DNA of 7,305 bases from Streptococcaceae bacterium (GCA_031259195.1 JAIRLR010000103.1:1-7305), one strand, 5' to 3'; positions 1 to 7,093 are shown, counted from the first letter of the stretch. Program-made: numbers and translations. Notes: generated from the sequence alone by a model not told the origin.

Positions 1-121
1 CTTCTGATTTCAGCAGTTCAGTAAAGTGAGTGAAATTGGCCTCTTGATATTTTGTTTGATAGAGTTGAATAACTTTTTCTTTCGTTTCTTCATCGATCTT
101 ATTTTTTGGTTTTCTTGATTG
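1..121 (-). pseudogene. Truncated transposase fragment (ISNCY/IS1202-like), runs off the left edge
   Basis: Read on the minus strand from 121 down, a 40-codon open frame continues off the window. It contains [19 protein letters not shown] followed by YQEANFTHFTELL. I recognise this as the segment linking the N-terminal helix-turn-helix part to the catalytic part in IS1202-group (ISNCY) transposases, which typically show an N/S-RKP start and a 'NFTHF' block. There is no start codon, and a TGA stop lies directly upstream at 122-124, so the N-terminal part (about 100 residues in the family) is missing. The frame overlaps the 3' end of mnmG in a different reading frame, which means the remnant supplies the DNA for the mnmG tail. 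Whether the rest of the transposase is intact to the left cannot be seen. The family call rests on memory of the motif. Confidence 0.62.
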
Positions 122-2015
122 TCAATAGTAAAATTGAAAAAATTTGTAAGTACACCATTAAAATGCTAATGTCCGCCGGATTTACTCCTGAAATACGGCT
201 TGCTTGGGCAATCGTTTCTGGACGAATTTTATTTAATTTTTGCCTGGCTTCCGTTGCTAGTGAATTAATTACATTATAGTCAATACTTTTAGGAATACGT
301 TTTGCTTCCAAACGTTTTAACTTTTCAATTTTTTCCAGTGCTTTTTGGATGTACCCTTCATATTTGATCGCAATTTCAATTTGCTCAATTTCCTTATCGC
401 TTAACTCTTCTGCTGCCGGGTTAATAAATTGCAATAAATCTTGATATTTAATTTCGGGCCGTTTTAAAAATTGCGCAGCAGCCATGGCGTCTTGTAAGGG
501 CTTATAGCCTAAAGCGGTAATTTTTTCATTAACCTCTGTTGTGGGTTTTAACTTTAACTTATTTAAACGTTTTAACTCCTTTTCTATTCTTTTTTTCTTT
601 ATCTCAAAACGAAACCACTGATCTTCTTTAATAAGCCCTAACTTGCGCCCCTTCGCCATTAATCTCATATCCGCATTATCATGACGCAAAAGCAAACGAT
701 ACTCTGCACGGCTGGTTAATAAGCGATACGGCTCCATTGTTCCCTTTGTCACCAAATCATCAATCATTACTCCGATATAAGCATCACTACGTCTTAAAAC
801 GAAGCCTTCTTTTCCTGCAACTTTTAAAGCAGCATTAATACCCGCAATTAATCCCTGTCCTGCGGCTTCTTCATAACCTGAAGTTCCATTAATTTGCCCA
901 GCGGTATATAAACCTGAAATAAGTTTTGTCTCTAGCGTGGGCCGCAGTTGATGCGGTTTGACAACATCATACTCTATAGCATAGCCTGGACGCATCATTT
1001 CAACATTTTTTAAACCAGCAATTGAACGCAATAAAGCAAGTTGAACATCTTCAGGTAAAGAAGTTGATAACCCTTGAACATAGATTTCTTCCGTCTTTCT
1101 GCCTTCTGGCTCTAAAAATAACTGATGCCGCTTTTTATCAGCAAAGCGCACAATCTTGTCTTCAATCGACGGACAATACCTTGCACCTACACCTTCAACA
1201 AGGCCAGTAAACATTGGCGCACAATGTAAGTTTTGGCGAATAATCTCATGTGAGTTCTGATTAGTATAAGTCAACCAACAAGGTATTTGCTTTTTTAAGT
1301 AGTCTTTATCTTTAGAAGAAAAACTAAAATGATTGGGCGTCTTATCTCCTGGTTGAACCTTAGTATTGCTATAATCAATACTTTGCGACTTCACCCGCGG
1401 TGGTGTGCCTGTTTTAAAATGCGCAATTTCAAAACCTAATTCTTTTAAATGATCAGCTAAACCAATGGAAGCCTGCGAATTATTTGGTCCTGATGAATAC
1501 TTTAACTCGCCAATAATAATTTCACCGCGTAAAGCCGTGCCTGTTGTTAAAATAACGGTTTTAGCTTGATATCTGGCGCCTGTTGCTGTTTCAACTCCGC
1601 AAACTTTCCCTTTTTCAACGAGTAATTTTTCAACAGTACCTTGCATTATAGTTAGGTGCGCCTCTTTTTCAATTGTATGCTTCATAACCATATGATAATC
1701 ATGCTTATCCGCCTGTGCTCGAAGTGCTCGAACAGCGACTCCCTTACCAGTATTTAACATCCGCATTTGAATATAAGTCTTATCAATAACCTTGCCCATT
1801 GCGCCACCTAAAGCATCGATCTCACGCACCACGACTCCCTTAGCCGGCCCACCAATCGAAGGATTGCAAGGCATAAAAGCTACCATATCTAAATTTATAG
1901 TTAACAGCAGCGTTGTGCACCCCATACGTGCAGCTGCTAGCGCTGCTTCACACCCTGCATGACCTGCTCCCACAACTATCAGATCAAAGCTTTGCGCTTG
2001 ATAAGACTGAACCAT
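99..2015 (-). CDS. mnmG: tRNA uridine-5-carboxymethylaminomethyl(34) synthesis enzyme MnmG
   Basis: MnmG (GidA) is the FAD-dependent partner of the GTPase MnmE. Together they install the carboxymethylaminomethyl group at C5 of wobble uridine 34 in a subset of tRNAs in the cytoplasm. The 638-residue product has the usual family length. Visible motifs are the FAD dinucleotide fold [10 protein letters not shown] (residues 16-25), [11 protein letters not shown] (50-60), [17 protein letters not shown] (87-103), [11 protein letters not shown], and the C-terminal helical-domain blocks [20 protein letters not shown] and [17 protein letters not shown]. The ATG start has a GAAAGGG ribosome site at 2024-2030, 8 nt upstream. 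mnmE, the usual upstream neighbour, is absent; a decayed phnA gene lies there instead. After MVYL (residue 623) the family normally ends with about 8-10 residues of the EQG type. Here 15 unrelated residues follow, encoded by DNA that overlaps a transposase remnant. Function is probably retained, but the tail is abnormal. Confidence 0.96.
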   Translation of the reverse strand: MVQSYQAQSFDLIVVGAGHAGCEAALAAARMGCTTLLLTINLDMVAFMPCNPSIGGPAKGVVVREIDALGGAMGKVIDKTYIQMRMLNTGKGVAVRALRAQADKHDYHMVMKHTIEKEAHLTIMQGTVEKLLVEKGKVCGVETATGARYQAKTVILTTGTALRGEIIIGELKYSSGPNNSQASIGLADHLKELGFEIAHFKTGTPPRVKSQSIDYSNTKVQPGDKTPNHFSFSSKDKDYLKKQIPCWLTYTNQNSHEIIRQNLHCAPMFTGLVEGVGARYCPSIEDKIVRFADKKRHQLFLEPEGRKTEEIYVQGLSTSLPEDVQLALLRSIAGLKNVEMMRPGYAIEYDVVKPHQLRPTLETKLISGLYTAGQINGTSGYEEAAGQGLIAGINAALKVAGKEGFVLRRSDAYIGVMIDDLVTKGTMEPYRLLTSRAEYRLLLRHDNADMRLMAKGRKLGLIKEDQWFRFEIKKKRIEKELKRLNKLKLKPTTEVNEKITALGYKPLQDAMAAAQFLKRPEIKYQDLLQFINPAAEELSDKEIEQIEIAIKYEGYIQKALEKIEKLKRLEAKRIPKSIDYNVINSLATEARQKLNKIRPETIAQASRISGVNPADISILMVYLQIFSILLLTIKKTKK

Positions 2016-2101
2016 ATTTGTTTCCCTTTCTTTAACTTAAAAAAACAAAAAAGAAAAGCACTTTCACTTTTTAACCAATCAATCCAAATTTAAAAAGTCT
2101 G

Positions 2102-2114
2102 AGAACCTGTTAAC
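2102..2114 (+). repeat. Solo copy of the AGAACCTGT repeat end
   Basis: AGAACCTGTTAAC matches the outer end of the 122-bp element at 3332-3453 (its right end read on the minus strand) and the solo end at 5408-5441. Similarity stops after these 13 bases. It lies exactly where the phnA remnant loses homology to its family, so it probably marks a rearrangement breakpoint. A 13-bp match alone could be chance; its position at a gene break is what supports it. Confidence 0.5.
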
Positions 2115-2308
2115 GATCTTGGATTATAAACACACTATTTCCATCTTCCAAAACATTGCCTACACGGTCTTTAACTTTGACATTTTCAACAACTTCTGCT
2201 TGTTTCAGCTGGACTCCACTCAAAACCGCACTCTGGACAGATAATAAGTTCAGAACCGTCTTCATATGTATAGTTTGATCCATATTGTGGACATGCTGGA
2301 ATTGTCAT
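2110..2308 (-). pseudogene. phnA: Decayed PhnA/YjdM zinc-ribbon protein gene
   Basis: The frame begins MTIPACPQYGSNYTYEDGSE and continues LIICPECGFEWSPAE, the N-terminal zinc ribbon of the PhnA/YjdM family (normally about 110 residues, cellular role poorly defined). The ATG at 2306-2308 overlaps the nrnA TGA as ATGA and has a GGAGG site upstream, so it was translationally coupled to nrnA. Three lesions are visible. The second cysteine of the first CPxC pair is Tyr9 (TAT). The frame shifts near 2200, so the zero frame stops at TGA 2186-2188 after 40 codons, while the family sequence resumes in another frame as QAEVVENVKVKDRVGNVLED. That frame then ends at TAA 2110-2112, inside the AGAACCTGTTAAC repeat end, losing about 45 C-terminal residues. 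The gene is almost certainly non-functional. Confidence 0.85.
2123..2151 (-). promoter_or_regulatory. Candidate sigma-A promoter for mnmG inside the phnA remnant
   Basis: On the minus strand TTGGAA (2146-2151) is followed after exactly 17 bp by a perfect TATAAT (2123-2128). Transcription would start near 2116 and give a leader of about 100 nt before mnmG. The boxes lie within former phnA coding sequence. No better promoter is seen in 2016-2100. Inferred from sequence pattern only. Confidence 0.45.
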
Positions 2309-3264
2309 TGTTTATTCCTCCATTTTTGGGCTACATCTTGAATCTCACGATAAATTTTTTGCACTTCTTCATGATTTTTGGCATTAGCTCCGCTAGCCAA
2401 TAAATGACCACCACCATTGTATCGTTTAGCAATTTCATTAATTGTCGGTCCTTTAGATCGCAGTCGCGCGCGAAAGCCGCCTTCGGCTTTTTCCACAAAA
2501 ATCACCCAACTTAAAACTTCATCGATCATACCTGGTAAAGAAACAATAGCCGATGTTTCAAACTCTGCAACATTGTAACTTTGCAAAATTTTTGTGGACA
2601 ATAAAACATAGGCCGCACCATTTTCATCAACGCTGATATTTTGGTAAACATAGCCTGAAAGTTTGGCCACCTTCATCGAAATGGTTGATAATTCTCGACT
2701 TATCAAGCTTGCATTAAAGGGAAAGGTGAGTAAAAAGGACGCTATTTCAAGTGTTTTAGCTGTGGTTGCTGGGTATAAAAAACGACCCGTATCGCCAACA
2801 ATGCCAGCGTATAATAATCTTGCGGCCTCAGTTGTCATTTTTAATTTATTTTTGAAAGTCAAGTAAAAATGGACAATTAATTCACTCGTGCTACTAACTG
2901 TCGGTTCTACCCAAAGTAAGTCCCCATAGATATCATCATTTGGATGGTGATCAATTTTGATTAGCTTTTTTCCTTTTGCAAAACGCTCATCACTGATTCG
3001 AGCGACGTCTGCTGTATCAACAACAATGACTAAGGCATCCTGATAGACCTCATCATTTACCTTCTTATCCATTCGAGCTAAAAATTTTAAACTATCATTA
3101 AAACTCCCTACAGCATAAATTTTTTTTGGGGGAAAACTTGCTTGTAAAATTTTTTTTAAACCACATTGTGAAGCAATCGCATCTGGATCTGGGCGTTCAT
3201 GGCGATGAATAATAATCGTCTCAAAGTCCTGAATCATCTGAAAAATTTTTTGCTGTACCCTCAA
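2305..3264 (-). CDS. nrnA: Bifunctional oligoribonuclease / pAp phosphatase NrnA (DHH family)
   Basis: NrnA-type DHH/DHHA1 phosphoesterases degrade short RNA oligonucleotides in the cytoplasm and dephosphorylate 3'-phosphoadenosine 5'-phosphate (pAp); relatives also cleave pApA. The 319-residue product has the full family length. Metal-site motifs are intact: HRHERPDPDA (residues 20-29), VVDTAD (81-86), the DHH signature IDHHPND (104-110) and GDTGRF (157-162). The DHHA1 substrate motif GGGHLLASGA is at 284-293. The start is TTG at 3262-3264, supported by an AGTAGG site 7 nt upstream (3272-3277) and by the family-typical opening before HRHERPD. The gene begins 15 nt after the stop of the ytoI remnant, which matches the ytoI-nrnA neighbourhood known in Bacillus and lactobacilli. 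Its stop overlaps the phnA start. Since ytoI is now interrupted by a hairpin-forming element, expression may depend on read-through of that element. Confidence 0.93.
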   Translation of the reverse strand: MRVQQKIFQMIQDFETIIIHRHERPDPDAIASQCGLKKILQASFPPKKIYAVGSFNDSLKFLARMDKKVNDEVYQDALVIVVDTADVARISDERFAKGKKLIKIDHHPNDDIYGDLLWVEPTVSSTSELIVHFYLTFKNKLKMTTEAARLLYAGIVGDTGRFLYPATTAKTLEIASFLLTFPFNASLISRELSTISMKVAKLSGYVYQNISVDENGAAYVLLSTKILQSYNVAEFETSAIVSLPGMIDEVLSWVIFVEKAEGGFRARLRSKGPTINEIAKRYNGGGHLLASGANAKNHEEVQKIYREIQDVAQKWRNKQ

Positions 3265-3279
3265 AATTTTGCCTACTTT

Positions 3280-3330
3280 CTATTTTGTCAGCAACTGCAT
3301 TGAAACAATCCCCATGGCCACCAGCTGCTC
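3280..3330 (-). pseudogene. ytoI: C-terminal remnant of ytoI
   Basis: Just left of the 122-bp element the minus strand encodes EQLVAMGIVSMQLLTK followed by TAG (3280-3282). This resembles the extreme C-terminus of YtoI-type DRTGG/CBS/hotdog proteins, which end in a similar 'ISMQ' segment. It lies 15 nt before nrnA, where the end of ytoI is expected. It is 16 codons long, has no start codon, and is separated from the N-terminal remnant by the element and by the loss of several hundred codons. The assignment relies on position plus a short match. Confidence 0.6.
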
Positions 3331-3331
3331 C

Positions 3332-3453
3332 TTAGAACCTGTCTAAGATCTCACAATGATGAATGTCCCGTTGCACAGCTTACCCAAGCTTTGCTTGATT
3401 ACAAACTTGGTAAACGGGGTTCATCGATAAAGAGACAAGTTAACAGGTTCTAA
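3332..3453. mobile_element. MITE-like 122-bp element with 11-bp terminal inverted repeats
   Basis: The element begins TTAGAACCTGT (3332-3342) and ends with its exact reverse complement ACAGGTTCTAA (3443-3453). It holds no open frame of its own. Further inside, GATGAA (3358-3363) pairs with TTCATC (3420-3425), CCCGTT (3367-3372) with AACGGG (3413-3418), and TTACC (3380-3384) with GGTAA (3409-3413), so either strand could fold into a long imperfect hairpin. It sits between the two remnants of ytoI. Non-autonomous elements of this form usually depend on a transposase elsewhere whose insertion sequence shares the ends. The TTAG/CTAA termini would fit an IS5-type element targeting TA or TNA, but that is a guess. 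Related ends lie at 2102-2114 and 5408-5441. Confidence 0.75.
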
Positions 3454-3591
3454 GTTATCCGCATCTCTAATCGCCCGATAAGCTGTGCCTTCGCTGACCT
3501 TTAATATTTTAGCAATACCACGAACAGAAATCTTATCCCCGATTGCAAGCTTCTTGATATAATCTAAAATTTTTGCATGCTTTGTTGACAT
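3421..3591 (-). pseudogene. ytoI: N-terminal remnant of ytoI (DRTGG/CBS regulator-like)
   Basis: The minus strand reads MSTKHAKILDYIKKLAIGDK, then ISVRGIAKILKVSEGTAYRA and IRDAD. This is the N-terminal helix-turn-helix of YtoI-type proteins, which in full carry DRTGG, CBS-pair and hotdog-like domains over about 430 residues. The ATG (3589-3591) has an AAGGAG site at 3602-3607 and lies 27 nt after the stop of the ABC-F gene. Family sequence stops after about residue 45. The next codons (NLEPVNLSLYR) come from the mobile element, ending at TGA 3421-3423. The 56-residue peptide could still be translated and might fold as a small helix-turn-helix, but loss of the sensor and C-terminal domains makes normal function unlikely. 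The exact role of the intact protein is not established. Confidence 0.87.
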
Positions 3592-3618
3592 AACTTATCG
3601 TCTCCTTAATGGATTTAA

Positions 3619-5244
3619 CTACTCCTTAAAAAGCGCTTCAACTTGACCTTGGATTTCTTTATTTTCCAAAAATTCATCATAAGTTGTATCAAGGCGATCT
3701 ACCATGCCTTTATCGGAAATAGCAATAATGCGATTGGCCAGAGTTTGAATAAACTCATGGTCATGTGAGGCAAAGAGCAACGTTCCTTTAAAATCTTTCA
3801 GCCCGTTATTCAGCGCCGTAATTGCTTCCAAATCTAAATGATTTGTCGGATCATCCAAGACTAAAACATTCGCCTTAGAAAGCATCATTTTACTTAACAT
3901 TGCGCGAACTTTCTCACCTCCAGAAAGCACATTTACAGGTTTTAAAACTTCATCTCCTGAAAAAAGCATTCGCCCTAAAAAACCTCGCAAAAAGGTATTA
4001 TCATCCTCCTCTTTAGAGGCAAACTGTCTTAACCAATCAAGAATGGAAAGCTCAGTAGCAAACTCTTTGGTATTATCTTTAGGCAAGTAACTTTGTGAAG
4101 TGGTAACACCCCAACGAATACTACCAGTATCTGGTTTAAGCTCGCCCATAATCACCCGCATCAATGCGGTTGTGGCGATATCATTAGCTGCAATAAATGC
4201 TGTTTTATCCTCCGGGCGCAGCGTAAAGCTAATATTGTCCAGAATTTTCTTACCATCAATTGTTACCAAAACATTTTCCACCTGTAATAAATCATTTCCA
4301 ATCTCGCGCTTAAGGTTAAAGCTAATAAATGGGTAGCGACGATTCGACGGTGTAATATCTTCTAAGGTAATCTTCTCCAACGTCTTTTTTCGACTTGTTG
4401 CTTGCTTAGACTTGGAAGCATTGGCGGAAAAGCGGGCGATAAACTCTTGCAACTCTTTGATCTGCTCTTCTTTTTTAGCGTTTTGATCCTGTTTCATTTT
4501 TAAGGCTAGTTGCGAAGATTCTAGCCAAAAATCATAGTTACCAACATAAAGTTTAATCTTGCCAAAGTCCAGATCCGCCATATGCGTACATACTTTATTT
4601 AAAAAATGACGATCATGTGATACCACAATCACAGTATTTTCAAAATCAATTAAAAATTCTTCTAGCCAATTAATCGAGGTGACATCTAAACCATTGGTTG
4701 GCTCATCCAAAAGCAAAACATCGGGTTTACCAAATAATGCTTGCGCTAGCAAAACTTTGATTTTTTGCCCTGCTGTCAACGCACTCATTAACTCATAATG
4801 AAGACTATCTGATATATTTAAACCTTGTAATAATTGGGCCGCTTCACTTTCTGCTTCCCAGCCGCCAAGCTCGGCAAACTCGCCTTCAAGCTCAGCAGCG
4901 TAAACACCATCTTTATCTGTAAAATCTTCTTTGGCATAAATGACAGCTTTTTCTTGCATAATTTGATAAAGATGAATATTTCCCATCATCACCACATCGA
5001 TTACACGTTGATCTTCATAGTCAAAATGATTTTGTCTAAGTACTGATAAACGTTCATTAGATCCCATTGAGATACGACCTGTTGTTGGTTCAATATCTCC
5101 TGCCAAAATCTTTAAAAAAGTTGATTTGCCAGCACCATTGGCTCCAATTAAACCATAGCAATTGCCGGGCGTGAATTTTATCGTGACCTCGTCAAAAAGC
5201 TTACGACTTGCAAATTGCAAACTAACATCTACTGCGGTTAACAT
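3619..5244 (-). CDS. ykpA: ABC-F family ATPase, YkpA/YbiT type
   Basis: This is a soluble protein with two ATP-binding cassettes and no membrane segments, so it belongs to the ABC-F group that acts at the ribosome rather than in transport. Domain 1 has Walker A GANGAGKST (residues 34-42), a degenerate signature LTAGQ (156-160), Walker B LLLDEPTNGLD (177-187) and the switch histidine in VVSHDRHF (207-214). A charged helical linker follows at about 240-310. Domain 2 has a Walker A lacking the lysine (IAANDIATTA, 351-360), an intact signature LSGGE (440-444), Walker B VLDDPTNHLD (462-471) and FASHDHEF (491-498). These departures fit my recollection of the YkpA branch. At 541 residues the length is usual. 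The ATG is preceded by GGAGG (5253-5257) at 8 nt. It probably heads a transcript with the ytoI remnant and nrnA. The precise translational role of this subgroup is not settled. Confidence 0.92.
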   Translation of the reverse strand: MLTAVDVSLQFASRKLFDEVTIKFTPGNCYGLIGANGAGKSTFLKILAGDIEPTTGRISMGSNERLSVLRQNHFDYEDQRVIDVVMMGNIHLYQIMQEKAVIYAKEDFTDKDGVYAAELEGEFAELGGWEAESEAAQLLQGLNISDSLHYELMSALTAGQKIKVLLAQALFGKPDVLLLDEPTNGLDVTSINWLEEFLIDFENTVIVVSHDRHFLNKVCTHMADLDFGKIKLYVGNYDFWLESSQLALKMKQDQNAKKEEQIKELQEFIARFSANASKSKQATSRKKTLEKITLEDITPSNRRYPFISFNLKREIGNDLLQVENVLVTIDGKKILDNISFTLRPEDKTAFIAANDIATTALMRVIMGELKPDTGSIRWGVTTSQSYLPKDNTKEFATELSILDWLRQFASKEEDDNTFLRGFLGRMLFSGDEVLKPVNVLSGGEKVRAMLSKMMLSKANVLVLDDPTNHLDLEAITALNNGLKDFKGTLLFASHDHEFIQTLANRIIAISDKGMVDRLDTTYDEFLENKEIQGQVEALFKE

Positions 5245-5352
5245 TTTAATTTCCTCCAGTTATTTCTTTTCAGAACCCGTTCGTTAGTGAGCCCTTCGTA
5301 TCGTTTCATTGTACCGTGAATAAGCAATATATTTTAAAGTTTTCTTTTGAAT

Positions 5353-5381
5353 ATTATCACAAATGTAAATTGTAACCCAAA
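5353..5381 (-). promoter_or_regulatory. Candidate promoter upstream of the ABC-F gene
   Basis: On the minus strand TTTGGG (5376-5381) and GATAAT (5353-5358) are 17 bp apart, about 110 nt before the ABC-F start. The -35 half lies inside the 23-bp motif shared with 7160-7182. The -10 box is good but the -35 is weak. TACAAT at 5308-5313 is an alternative -10 with a poor -35. Confidence 0.35.
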
Positions 5382-5389
5382 TCCGTCCA
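5367..5389 (-). repeat. 23-bp promoter-associated motif, copy 1
   Basis: Read on the minus strand from 5389, this fits TGGACGGnTTTGnnTTACAA plus three more bases. It matches 7160-7182 at 19 of 23 positions in the same orientation. Both copies overlap the -35 region of a candidate promoter. They may be a shared regulatory site or the end of an insertion sequence. Confidence 0.55.
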
Positions 5390-5407
5390 TCCTTCCTTTG
5401 ACAACGC

Positions 5408-5441
5408 TTAGAACCTGTTAACTTGTCTGTCTATTGATGAA
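5408..5441 (+). repeat. Solo end of the AGAACCTGT element
   Basis: The 34 bases starting TTAGAACCTGTTAACTTGTC match the right end of the element at 3332-3453, read on the minus strand from 3453 to 3420, at 31 of 34 positions. Similarity ends 2 nt after the flippase stop codon (minus sense). No opposite terminus is seen nearby, so this looks like a solo or truncated copy. With the end at 3420-3453 it forms an inverted pair around the ABC-F gene. Confidence 0.75.
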
Positions 5442-5443
5442 TT

Positions 5444-7093
5444 TTAAAATGGCAACCATTTTCGTAAAACTTTTACCCGCTCACCTAACAAGCGATCGGC
5501 AATCGTTGTTTTTAAAGCTAAAAGAAGATAAAACGCTCCGCCACCAATTGTCGCAAGCAAGACAATGATTAATGCAGAAATTCTTTGTTCAGGATCCAAA
5601 AAGATATATAAAATGCTCCGCAACGCTAATGTTGCAATCGACATAATAAAAGTTAGCAAGCACAGCAGTATCGCTCGTCTTACCAGTTTTTTCACATTAA
5701 CATGTGTTTCCAAATGAATCTTTCGAAAATTTAAATATAGCATCAAAAAAACAGCAATCGTTGTAGAAAGCAGCGGACCATATACCTTAAATAAAGCAAT
5801 CATTGGGAATTGCAACGCTAACTTTATAACCATCCCAATAATCAAATAAATAGTAGCCATTTTGCTTAAGCCTAGCCCTTGCAATACACCAACCGTTAGC
5901 ATAAAGGCAGCAAGCACCAAAGACTGCCATGAAGACCAAGATAAAAGCAAGACTCCTAATACATTTTTGCCGCCGTAAAAAATAGTATTTAAAGGATGTG
6001 CCAAAACCACCATTCCCAAAGTTGTTGGCAACATGATAAATAAAAATAACTGAAAATTATTGCTTACTAACGTTGCTAACTTACGAAAATTTTTTAAAGT
6101 ATGATTTTCCGTAATCAAAGGCAAACCTGTTAAAGAAATCGCTATTGCCATGCCGATTGTAATCATCGTTAACTTATCTGGATTGGTACTTAGCAAACTA
6201 AATAATGCTTTTAAATGTTTAGCAGAATCATGAGTAACAGGTTTCATCATCCGAATGAAAGTCCAAGTATCGATTAATTTTAAAATTTGAATTCCTGAAC
6301 CTGAGATAACAAAAGGGATCGATTCTTTAATAATTGCCGCGATCAGACGGTGGCTTTTTACTTTTTCAACTGAGAGATCATGTTTTTTCGAAAATTTTAC
6401 TCTACAATTCTTCATAAACCATAGCAAAACCATCATACTGCCAATCATGCCAATAAAAGCCGCAAAAGTTGATTGGACCACTGCTTGCACATAATCGTCA
6501 TGTTGCACTTTCATAATAATAAAAACTGTTAGCAGCATCCAAAAAACGCGGGCGATTTGTTCAACTATCTGTGATAAAGCATAAGGCATCATATTGCTAT
6601 GCCCTTGAAAATAGCCGCGAATCACGCTCATTACAGGAAAAAGCAAAACCGCCGCCGCTAAAGATTTCATCACAGGTACTAACTCTTGGCCTCCACCAGC
6701 TAAATTAGCTAAAAAAGAGGCGCCAAAAAACATAACGCTTGCACAAATAATGCCAAACACTAACATCGTTTTTATTGCACTTTTAAAGATGTTGTCACTC
6801 ATTTCGAACTCTCCTAACGAGTTATGGTGAGCAATTTGTTTGGCAATAACCGCGGGAATTCCCGAAGTAGAAATTAATAAAAATAAAGCATAGACGTTAT
6901 AGCCTATACCAAATAAACCGTTCGCCACCTGCGCATTTTTCCCCATCCACGCATACCAAGGAATTATATAAAGAGCACCAAGTAAACGCGAAAGAATATT
7001 ACCCGCAGATAACCAAAAAACACCTTGCACCATTTTACTTTTCTGCGTGTCTTCACTTTTAGGAACCTTCATTTTTATTCTCTGTTCTACCAT
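5444..7093 (-). CDS. ytgP: MurJ/YtgP-type polytopic flippase (MOP superfamily)
   Basis: The 549-residue product is a multispanning membrane protein with about 14 hydrophobic segments, of the polysaccharide-export (MOP/MVF) group. YtgP-type members in Firmicutes serve as MurJ, moving lipid II across the cytoplasmic membrane for peptidoglycan synthesis. Typical blocks are SRLLGALYIIPW (residues 35-46), STSGIP (75-80) and RGYFQGHSNMMPYALSQIVE (159-178), with a basic C-terminal tail. The start is uncertain. ATG at 7091-7093 has GTAGG abutting it, too close for a normal ribosome site. An in-frame ATG at 7070-7072 (MKVPKSED) leaves a shorter N-terminus with only a weak purine-rich stretch upstream. 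The gene is probably monocistronic: about 200 nt with a repeat end and a new promoter separate it from the ABC-F gene. A related non-lipid II oligosaccharide flippase is the alternative function. Confidence 0.87.
   Translation of the reverse strand: MVEQRIKMKVPKSEDTQKSKMVQGVFWLSAGNILSRLLGALYIIPWYAWMGKNAQVANGLFGIGYNVYALFLLISTSGIPAVIAKQIAHHNSLGEFEMSDNIFKSAIKTMLVFGIICASVMFFGASFLANLAGGGQELVPVMKSLAAAVLLFPVMSVIRGYFQGHSNMMPYALSQIVEQIARVFWMLLTVFIIMKVQHDDYVQAVVQSTFAAFIGMIGSMMVLLWFMKNCRVKFSKKHDLSVEKVKSHRLIAAIIKESIPFVISGSGIQILKLIDTWTFIRMMKPVTHDSAKHLKALFSLLSTNPDKLTMITIGMAIAISLTGLPLITENHTLKNFRKLATLVSNNFQLFLFIMLPTTLGMVVLAHPLNTIFYGGKNVLGVLLLSWSSWQSLVLAAFMLTVGVLQGLGLSKMATIYLIIGMVIKLALQFPMIALFKVYGPLLSTTIAVFLMLYLNFRKIHLETHVNVKKLVRRAILLCLLTFIMSIATLALRSILYIFLDPEQRISALIIVLLATIGGGAFYLLLALKTTIADRLLGERVKVLRKWLPF

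Noticed and set aside
2039..2072. Terminator between the phnA remnant and mnmG: AAAAG/CTTTT stem followed by T-runs on the minus strand
   Set aside because: The stem has five pairs with only one G-C pair and an 8-nt loop. The AT composition explains it.
2072..2100. Short minus-strand frame ending LFKFGLIG, considered as the last codons of mnmE
   Set aside because: It lacks the cysteine and terminal lysine of the conserved MnmE C-terminus and is too short to judge.
3969..3998. Possible loss of function in the ABC-F ATPase because the second Walker A has no lysine (Thr358) and the first signature is LTAGQ
   Set aside because: From memory, YkpA-branch proteins commonly have an IATT-type second Walker A and a degenerate first signature, so this looks like a family trait rather than damage.
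4834..5046. Plus-strand open frames opposite mnmG, nrnA and the ABC-F gene, and at 7047-7262
   Set aside because: They lie antisense to well-supported genes or in AT-rich spacer, and show no recognisable protein family.
5271..5281. CAGAACCCGT as a further copy of the repeat end
   Set aside because: Only about nine bases resemble the AGAACCTGTT core, with no extended match or second terminus.
5332..5388. 18-codon minus-strand frame beginning MDGFGLQFTF as a leader peptide before the ABC-F gene
   Set aside because: It is very short and overlaps the candidate promoter and the 23-bp motif. No stalling motif or alternating hairpins were seen.
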